A DNA stretch of 10,261 nucleotides from Desulfurococcales archaeon. Lineage in GTDB: Archaea > Thermoproteota > Thermoprotei_A > Sulfolobales > NBVN01. The translations under genes were made by a program, and so were the position numbers. The notes beneath the pieces are model-generated. The model was not told the DNA's origin, ran no database searches, and saw nothing but the letters and a program-made list of their open reading frames with translations. The stretch lies in contig JAMOVB010000067.1 in NCBI GenBank assembly GCA_027061705.1, forward strand, positions 1-10,261, in the 5' to 3' direction. Of this stretch, positions 5,882 to 10,261 are shown in pieces. Every line of letters starts with the position of its first letter. The stretch's first letter is position 1.

Positions 5882-6592
5882 CTACTTTATTAGGACCCTC
5901 GCGTCGGCTATCTTGGCGCCCTTACCGACTTCGAACGCCATTATGGGGTTAAGGTCAACGTCGCTTACAGACTCCTGCTCCTCCATGAACTTCGATAGGT
6001 TCATTATGATCTTCACCAATGCCTCCTTATCGCGCGGGGGCATGCCTCTATAGCCCTCGAGTAGCTTAGCCGCCTTAATCTCAGTTAGCATGGATTCGGC
6101 GTCATACCTAGTGACAGGCGCTATCCTAAAGCTCACGTCCTTCAGAACCTCCACGAAGATGCCGCCCAAGCCGAATAGCAGTACAGGCCCGAATGTCGGG
6201 TCTCGGGTAGCGCCGACTATGACCTCAAGGCCCTCGGGAACCATCTCCTGAACAAGTATGCCAGTTATCTTCGCGCCGGGCGCCTTCTCCTTAACGCTCT
6301 TCATTATCTCCTCATACGCTCTCTTAACGTCCTCCTCGCTCCTTAAGTTTATCTTAACGCCGCCTACGTCAGACTTATGCACTATGTCGGGGCTCACTAT
6401 CTTAAGGACTACTGGGTAGCCTATCTTATTAGCTAGCTTAACTGCCTCATCAACGCTCCTCGCTAAACCCGCCTTAGGCACGGGCAGGTCGTAGGCCTTC
6501 AGAACCTCGTAGGCCTCATGCTCAAGAAGCTTGGTACGCCCCTCCTTCTTGGCGTTCTCAATAATCTGTTTAACACCGTCCTTCCCACTCAT
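5882..6592 (-). CDS. acdB: ADP-forming acyl-CoA (acetate-CoA) synthetase, beta subunit
   Basis: This is the ATP-grasp subunit of the archaeal enzyme that converts acyl-CoA, ADP and phosphate to acid, CoA and ATP, the energy-conserving step of sugar and amino-acid fermentation. The 236-residue protein contains SPDIVHKSDVGGVK (67-80), whose His72 matches the position of the catalytic beta-subunit histidine (His71) in characterised enzymes, the ATP-grasp stretch ILVQEMVPEGLEVIVGATRDPTFGPVLLFGLGGIFVE (112-148), and DVDLNPIM (211-218). Length is right for a separate beta subunit; the CoA-binding alpha subunit is not in this window, so it must be encoded elsewhere. The ATG at 6592 has a TATA-like CTTTTATTT (6631-6623) and a leader of about 8 bases. 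Substrate range cannot be told from the sequence. Confidence 0.93.
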   Translation of the reverse strand: MSGKDGVKQIIENAKKEGRTKLLEHEAYEVLKAYDLPVPKAGLARSVDEAVKLANKIGYPVVLKIVSPDIVHKSDVGGVKINLRSEEDVKRAYEEIMKSVKEKAPGAKITGILVQEMVPEGLEVIVGATRDPTFGPVLLFGLGGIFVEVLKDVSFRIAPVTRYDAESMLTEIKAAKLLEGYRGMPPRDKEALVKIIMNLSKFMEEQESVSDVDLNPIMAFEVGKGAKIADARVLIK

Positions 6593-6620
6593 ACCTAACC
6601 CCGATTAGAGTGTATGGTGA

Positions 6621-6632
6621 GGAAATAAAAGC
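6621..6632 (-). promoter_or_regulatory. Probable TATA box of acdB
   Basis: The minus strand reads GCTTTTATTTCC in the 63-base gap after the GPN GTPase stop. A transcript start near 6600 would leave a leader of about 8 bases. This argues that acdB has its own promoter rather than depending on the upstream pair. Confidence 0.4.
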
Positions 6633-6655
6633 TATTGCGAAGAATCCGTAAACTA

Positions 6656-7450
6656 TTAGTAGTATCCGCTGGGTTCCTCAGTCAAATAATCCTCCCCGCC
6701 CGCAAGCACCCGCTGTATGGACGCGTACAGCGAGTCTAAGCCAGTGCCCTCACGCGCCGATATGGGTATCACGTCGCCTAACGCCTCACGGATCACTTCA
6801 CAAAGCTTTTCACTGATCTCAGGGTCTGTGTAGAGCGTTGATGAGCTTAGCTCGGCGCAGCTATAGTTCTCGCTAAGCATTCTAATAAGGTGGATTTTAC
6901 TTAAATCACGTCCTTTCTCATTTTTGAATAGCAGGTCAATTTTATTCACGGCGAGCGCCATAGGGATGCTGATTCTGTAGAGGGTTGATAGCGCTAACAG
7001 CGCCACAGATATTGAGGAGGCGGGGTCTGAAGCAAGCCTAACATCGGTGAGGAATACGAGTACGGACTTACACCCGCGTACAAGCTCCTTAAGCACTATA
7101 GGGCCAAGCCTCCTGAACGCCACAACCTCTAGCTGCCCTGGCAGGTCGACAAGCGCGTAGTTACTTTTGGTTTCCTCGACTTCCTCCTTAATTTCAAGAA
7201 CGTAGTTAACTAGGAAGTCAACGCTGGCTATTAAGGCTCCGTTAGGCCCTAACCCTCTCTCAACCATCAGATCCCTGGCATTCACATACCTCCTCACGTC
7301 AACATCCGGTACGTAGGGTAGCACCTCGGCTGCAGGGTCAAAGTTAACCCTGGCCACGTCCATGCTGTGGTCAAGCATCCATTCCGAAAGTGCCTTGACT
7401 AAGGTGGATTTGCCGGCACCGGCCGGACCCGCTATGAGTACGTAGTACAC
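6656..7450 (-). CDS. GPN-loop GTPase
   Basis: This 264-residue P-loop GTPase belongs to the GPN family (ATP_bind_1). Eukaryotic members help assemble and import RNA polymerase II; the archaeal role is unproven. Motifs in order: Walker A GPAGAGKST (8-16), VNFDPAAE (35-42) with the catalytic-type Asp, the diagnostic GPN tripeptide in GLGPNGA (66-72), VDLPGQLE (101-108, G3), NKID (169-172, G4) and SAREGTG (231-237, G5). GPN proteins form dimers in which this loop reaches the partner's active site. The start is GTG at 7450-7448, four bases after the radical SAM stop, with weak GGTAGGTAG ahead, so it is probably co-transcribed and coupled. Length fits archaeal relatives such as PAB0955. Confidence 0.93.
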   Translation of the reverse strand: MYYVLIAGPAGAGKSTLVKALSEWMLDHSMDVARVNFDPAAEVLPYVPDVDVRRYVNARDLMVERGLGPNGALIASVDFLVNYVLEIKEEVEETKSNYALVDLPGQLEVVAFRRLGPIVLKELVRGCKSVLVFLTDVRLASDPASSISVALLALSTLYRISIPMALAVNKIDLLFKNEKGRDLSKIHLIRMLSENYSCAELSSSTLYTDPEISEKLCEVIREALGDVIPISAREGTGLDSLYASIQRVLAGGEDYLTEEPSGYY

Positions 7451-7454
7451 CTAC

Positions 7455-8537
7455 CTACCACCATAAGAAGTGTCTGGCCTTCCGCCTAAAGTGCCCTTTG
7501 ATGTTTATCTTAGCTCCGCACTTCGGACATCTATTATCGTCTGTGAGCTTCCATTCCAGAATTTCGAATCCGTACCTACGTATAAGGAGTTCGCCGCATT
7601 CCGGGCAGTAGGTGTTCTCTAAGGGATGGCCCGGTACGTTACCTATGTACACGTACTTTAGCCCGCACTCCTTAGCTGCCTTAGCGTGCGCTTCAAGAGT
7701 CTTTAGCGGTGTTGGTGGGACGTCCCTCATTAGGTAATCCGGGTGGAATCTCAAGACGTGGAATGGCGTTTCATCACCTAAGTTCTCCTTAATCCACACT
7801 GCCAGCTCCTCAAGCATTCCGAGGTCATCCCCGTACTCAGGAACTACGAGGTCCGTTACCTCAATGAATACTCCCAACTCCCTCATTGCCTTAAGTGTCC
7901 GGAATATCGGCTTAGGATCCGGTACCCCCATGAATTTCCGGTAGAAGTCCTCACTAGCATTACCTTTTAAGTCGACCGTTGCCGCGTCAAGATAGGGGGA
8001 GAGCTCCTTAAGAGCCTCGACAGTTATGTATCCATTAGTAACCATAGTGTTGAAGAGACCACGTCTCCTAGCTAGGGAGGCCGTGTCAAGCATGAATTCA
8101 TAGAATATTGTTGGCTCGTTATACGTATAGCTTATGCCGTCAGCCCCGTACTTAGCAGCCATATCAACAACCCTTTCGGGAGTAAAGTACTCGCCCCGTA
8201 TCTCCCTCCCCCTACTCTGCGATATCGTCCAGTTAAGACAGAATTTACACATGAAGTTACACCCAACGGTAGATATTGAGAACACCAGCGACCCGGGGTT
8301 GAAGTGTGAGAGAGGCTTCTTCTCAATAGGGTCGATGTTAGCTGCGGTCAGAAGCCCGTAGACAAGCGTGTAGAGCTTACCCCCCGCGTTATACCTAACG
8401 CCACATACCCCAAACTCGTCCGGCGGGATCACGCAACCCCTGTAACAGAGTCTACACCTGACCCTACCACCTCCCGTAGCCTCCCAGTGCTTAGCCTCCC
8501 TCACCCAAGGCTTGCTGAGGTCGGGCATGTCTCCCAA
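7455..8537 (-). CDS. Radical SAM enzyme of the AmmeMemoRadiSam type (PflA-like)
   Basis: The 360-residue protein has the radical SAM cluster motif CNFMCKFC (Cys93, Cys97, Cys100), which binds a 4Fe-4S cluster and cleaves SAM. An N-terminal Cys group (28, 31, 35, 45: CRLCYRGC...GVC) and the block NIDPIEKKPLSHFNPGS (67-83) are typical of the AMMECR1/MEMO-associated radical SAM family. Two CPxC knuckles near the end (311-314, 337-340) form a rubredoxin-like metal site. SYTYNEPTIFYEF (136-148) and FHPDYLMRDVPPTPL are further family marks. The reaction is unknown. The TTG start at 8537-8535 has AGGTG seven bases upstream; ATG at codon 4 is the alternative. AMMECR1 and MEMO genes are not in the window. 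The GPN GTPase follows after four bases. Confidence 0.88.
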   Translation of the reverse strand: MGDMPDLSKPWVREAKHWEATGGGRVRCRLCYRGCVIPPDEFGVCGVRYNAGGKLYTLVYGLLTAANIDPIEKKPLSHFNPGSLVFSISTVGCNFMCKFCLNWTISQSRGREIRGEYFTPERVVDMAAKYGADGISYTYNEPTIFYEFMLDTASLARRRGLFNTMVTNGYITVEALKELSPYLDAATVDLKGNASEDFYRKFMGVPDPKPIFRTLKAMRELGVFIEVTDLVVPEYGDDLGMLEELAVWIKENLGDETPFHVLRFHPDYLMRDVPPTPLKTLEAHAKAAKECGLKYVYIGNVPGHPLENTYCPECGELLIRRYGFEILEWKLTDDNRCPKCGAKINIKGHFRRKARHFLWW

Positions 8538-8560
8538 AACGCAACACCTTCGAAATACCC

Positions 8561-8582
8561 TCCCTTATAGCGCTTATTAAGA
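8561..8582. promoter_or_regulatory. Divergent promoter region between radical SAM gene and prs
   Basis: The 74-base gap holds two AT-rich cores: CCCTTATAG (8562-8570) and CTTATTAAG (8573-8581), the second nearly palindromic. Read plus, the second predicts a prs transcript start near 8602. Read minus, CTTAATAAG (8581-8573) predicts a radical SAM transcript start near 8553. The two directions therefore share or nearly share their boxes. Confidence 0.4.
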
Positions 8583-8611
8583 TCCCGCAGCTTACTTGAG
8601 GAAAGGTAATA

Positions 8612-9544
8612 TTGCTCAACAAAACACCTTATCGGGGGTTCAAGGTGATTGTGATTTCATTCCCAAGCGCAGCCGATGTTGGTGAGGGAATAGCTAAGGA
8701 GCTCGGCACACGGCACTATGTCGTAACGCATAAGGTCTTCCCGGATGGCGAGTCTTACGTGAGAATTGAAGCCCCAGTTAAGGGGGAGGAGGTAATGCTT
8801 GTGCAGAAGACATACCCGTGCCAAGACAAGAGGCTTATGGAGCTACTGATCGCTGTTGACGCCCTTAAGGCTAAGGGGGCGTCGAAGGTCGTTGTCGTTC
8901 TGCCTTACCTAGCGTATGCTAGGCAGGATCGTGAATTCCTTGAGGGTGAGGGGGTTAGTGTGAGGACTGTATTGAGAGCATTAAGGACTGCTGGTGCTGA
9001 CGGACTTTACGTAGTTGACGTGCATAAGGCTGAGAGCTTGAAGTTCTTTGAGGGACCTGCACGAAATCTAATCGCCGCCGGTACCTGGGCTAATGCCCTT
9101 TCCCAAGAAGGTATTAGATCGCCCCTCATAATAGCTCCTGACGTTGGAGCTTCACGCAGGGCTAAGGCGCTTTCCAAGAAGTTAGGTTGTGAATACCTAA
9201 TCATAAAGAAGGTGAGGGATAGGGTGACGGGCGAGATAAGGCATGAGCTACCTTCCGACCTGCACCTAGCAAGTACTGATGTGGTTGTCGTGGACGACAT
9301 AATAAGTACTGGAGGGACCGTTTCCAACGTAGCTAAGTACGTTAAAGAACGCGGTGCTAGGAGGGTGTTCGTGGTTGCTAGTCATGGGCTCTTCGTAGGT
9401 AATGCCAAGCGCAGGATCAAGGAAGCGGGCGTTGACAGGGTCATAATATTGAATACAACTGCGCTAAAGATTGTTGACCCTATCGTAAGGTATGAGGACG
9501 TATCGGCAGAACTCTCACGCTTTATCAGCAATAACCCGCTCTGA
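8612..9544 (+). CDS. prs: Ribose-phosphate pyrophosphokinase (PRPP synthetase)
   Basis: The enzyme transfers diphosphate from ATP to ribose 5-phosphate, giving PRPP for purine, pyrimidine, His and Trp synthesis. In 310 codons it shows FPDGESYVRI (43-52), the ATP-side loop YLAYARQDREF (99-109), the metal and ribose site VDVHKAESLKFFEG (135-148), APDVGASRRA (175-184) and the PRPP loop VVVVDDIISTGGTV (224-237). The first ORF start is TTG at 8612, after GAGGAAAGGT. GTG at 8645 (codon 12), preceded by GGGGG at six bases, would give MIVIS..., closer to other archaeal Prs N-termini, so the true start may be 8645 and the length about 299. A tRNA methyltransferase gene follows 24 bases later and is probably co-transcribed. 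Confidence 0.94.
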   Translation: MLNKTPYRGFKVIVISFPSAADVGEGIAKELGTRHYVVTHKVFPDGESYVRIEAPVKGEEVMLVQKTYPCQDKRLMELLIAVDALKAKGASKVVVVLPYLAYARQDREFLEGEGVSVRTVLRALRTAGADGLYVVDVHKAESLKFFEGPARNLIAAGTWANALSQEGIRSPLIIAPDVGASRRAKALSKKLGCEYLIIKKVRDRVTGEIRHELPSDLHLASTDVVVVDDIISTGGTVSNVAKYVKERGARRVFVVASHGLFVGNAKRRIKEAGVDRVIILNTTALKIVDPIVRYEDVSAELSRFISNNPL

Positions 9545-9568
9545 CCTTACTTGGATGGGAGTCGTACC

Positions 9569-10261
9569 ATGGTATCTGCCGCGGGCGAAGCTGAGAAGGT
9601 AGGTGTTGTTACTGCGTATTTCTTCCTCTCAGGCGAGCATAGGACGCTCCCGTTCGCGGAGCTCAAGGCCATAGCTGAGGGTGAGGGTTTAAGGCTGGAG
9701 GTACTTGCTAAGTTAGATCAAGCGGTCATAGCTAGGTGTGATGTGGGCTTATTTGAGGCGTTGAGAAGGAGGTCATCGCTCGTTAAGTTTGGCGGAATAC
9801 TGCTAGGGGTTACTGAGGTTTCCGATGGGTCGTCAGCGCTGGCAGACGCAATCTCAACTTCAGCCTCTGAAGTTGGTGGCGCTCCTCCCTTCGGGAGGCT
9901 TTCCTTTAAAAGGGTCAAGAGGTACGGTAAGGGCGTCATAAGCTATAGTGACGTAGTTAATGCTCTAGGAAAGTACGTCGCTGGGGGTGAGGGCCCGGTT
10001 CTTGACATAATAGTTACGGAAGGCGTAGTGATAGCTGGGGTTAGGATGTTTGAAAGAAATATCAGGGATCTGGAGAAACGCAGCCCGCAATTAAGGCCCG
10101 TATACCTCCCTGGAACTATGACGCCGTTATGGTGTAGGGTATTCGTTAACCTGAGCAGGGCAGGCCCTAAAAGGCCCTTCATAGACCCCTTCTGCGGTGT
10201 TGGGGGTTTCTTAATTGAGGCGTGTTTCATGGGGTTAAAGTACTTCGGTAGCGATATAAGC
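9569..10261 (+). CDS. tRNA (guanine10-N2)-methyltransferase, Trm-G10/Trm11 family, partial
   Basis: The window contains the first 231 codons of a COG1041-type methyltransferase, which I translated directly; it is cut at its C-terminus by the window edge. The opening YFFLSGEHRTLPFAELKAIAE (17-37) and the following 120 residues correspond to the N-terminal ferredoxin-like and THUMP region, which binds the tRNA acceptor end. RPVYLPGTMTPLWCRVFVNLSRA (176-198) leads to the SAM-binding motif DPFCGVGGFLIEA (206-218) and FGSDIS. The catalytic (D/N)PPY motif lies beyond the window. Archaeal relatives methylate G10 of tRNA. The ATG at 9569 is supported by Shine-Dalgarno GGGAG (9557-9561) with seven bases of spacing; an upstream ATG at 9555 is in another frame and soon stops. 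It is probably in an operon with prs. Confidence 0.9.
   Translation, partial: MVSAAGEAEKVGVVTAYFFLSGEHRTLPFAELKAIAEGEGLRLEVLAKLDQAVIARCDVGLFEALRRRSSLVKFGGILLGVTEVSDGSSALADAISTSASEVGGAPPFGRLSFKRVKRYGKGVISYSDVVNALGKYVAGGEGPVLDIIVTEGVVIAGVRMFERNIRDLEKRSPQLRPVYLPGTMTPLWCRVFVNLSRAGPKRPFIDPFCGVGGFLIEACFMGLKYFGSDIS

Noticed and set aside
9718..10230. Two minus-strand open frames of 73 and 95 codons at the right end
   Set aside because: They lie opposite the Trm-G10 methyltransferase frame, whose motifs are clear, and have no recognisable features.
1..10261. Defence island, prophage, insertion sequence or CRISPR array
   Set aside because: No transposase, integrase, nuclease, toxin, repeat-spacer pattern or terminal inverted repeat was seen; nearly every base belongs to conserved housekeeping genes.

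Overview
The window is a dense, ordinary stretch of archaeal chromosome. It carries eS8, SRP19, the H/ACA protein Gar1, TFB, archaeal-type Trm1 and Trm-G10, a GPN-loop GTPase, DUF373 and COG1340 proteins, and a split ADP-forming acyl-CoA synthetase. TATA-like boxes sit about 25-45 bases ahead of starts, leaders are short, and GTG and TTG starts are frequent. The TFB zinc ribbon has the pattern CPPxx...CxETGEV, which I remember from Sulfolobus TFB, so a crenarchaeote (Thermoproteota, Thermoprotei-like) is most likely. Genus cannot be told. No mobile element, CRISPR array, tRNA or rRNA was seen.

Layout. 1-663 (-) is the N-terminal two thirds of trm1, cut by the window edge. 717-1870 (-) is a gar1-tfb pair joined by a 4-base GTGA overlap. 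1871-2047 is the longest gap (177 bases). It holds the gar1 promoter and a structured segment that could be a small plus-strand RNA. 2048-2793 (-) is SRP19 behind ribosomal protein eS8. 2794-2859 is a shared divergent promoter region. 2860-3702 (+) is a dolichol-type cis-prenyltransferase, facing a DUF373 membrane protein (3714-4793, -) across 11 bases. 4895-5794 (-) is a COG1340 coiled-coil protein, and 5882-6592 (-) is the beta subunit of an ADP-forming acyl-CoA synthetase without its alpha subunit. 6656-8537 (-) is a tight pair: an AmmeMemoRadiSam-type radical SAM enzyme followed by a GPN-loop GTPase. 8538-8611 is a second divergent promoter region. 8612-9544 (+) is PRPP synthetase, then a THUMP-type tRNA guanine-10 methyltransferase that runs off the right edge.

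How the genes fit together. Most serve information processing: ribosome (eS8), protein export (SRP19), RNA pseudouridylation (Gar1), transcription start (TFB), and tRNA core methylation at G26 (Trm1) and G10 (Trm-G10). The rest cover nucleotide precursor supply (PRPP), polyprenyl carrier lipid synthesis and acyl-CoA energy conservation.

I did not find a clear new multi-gene system. The points most worth a second look are the structured gap beside gar1, the shortened and divergent TFB, the radical SAM-GPN pair, and the DUF373 and COG1340 proteins of unknown function.
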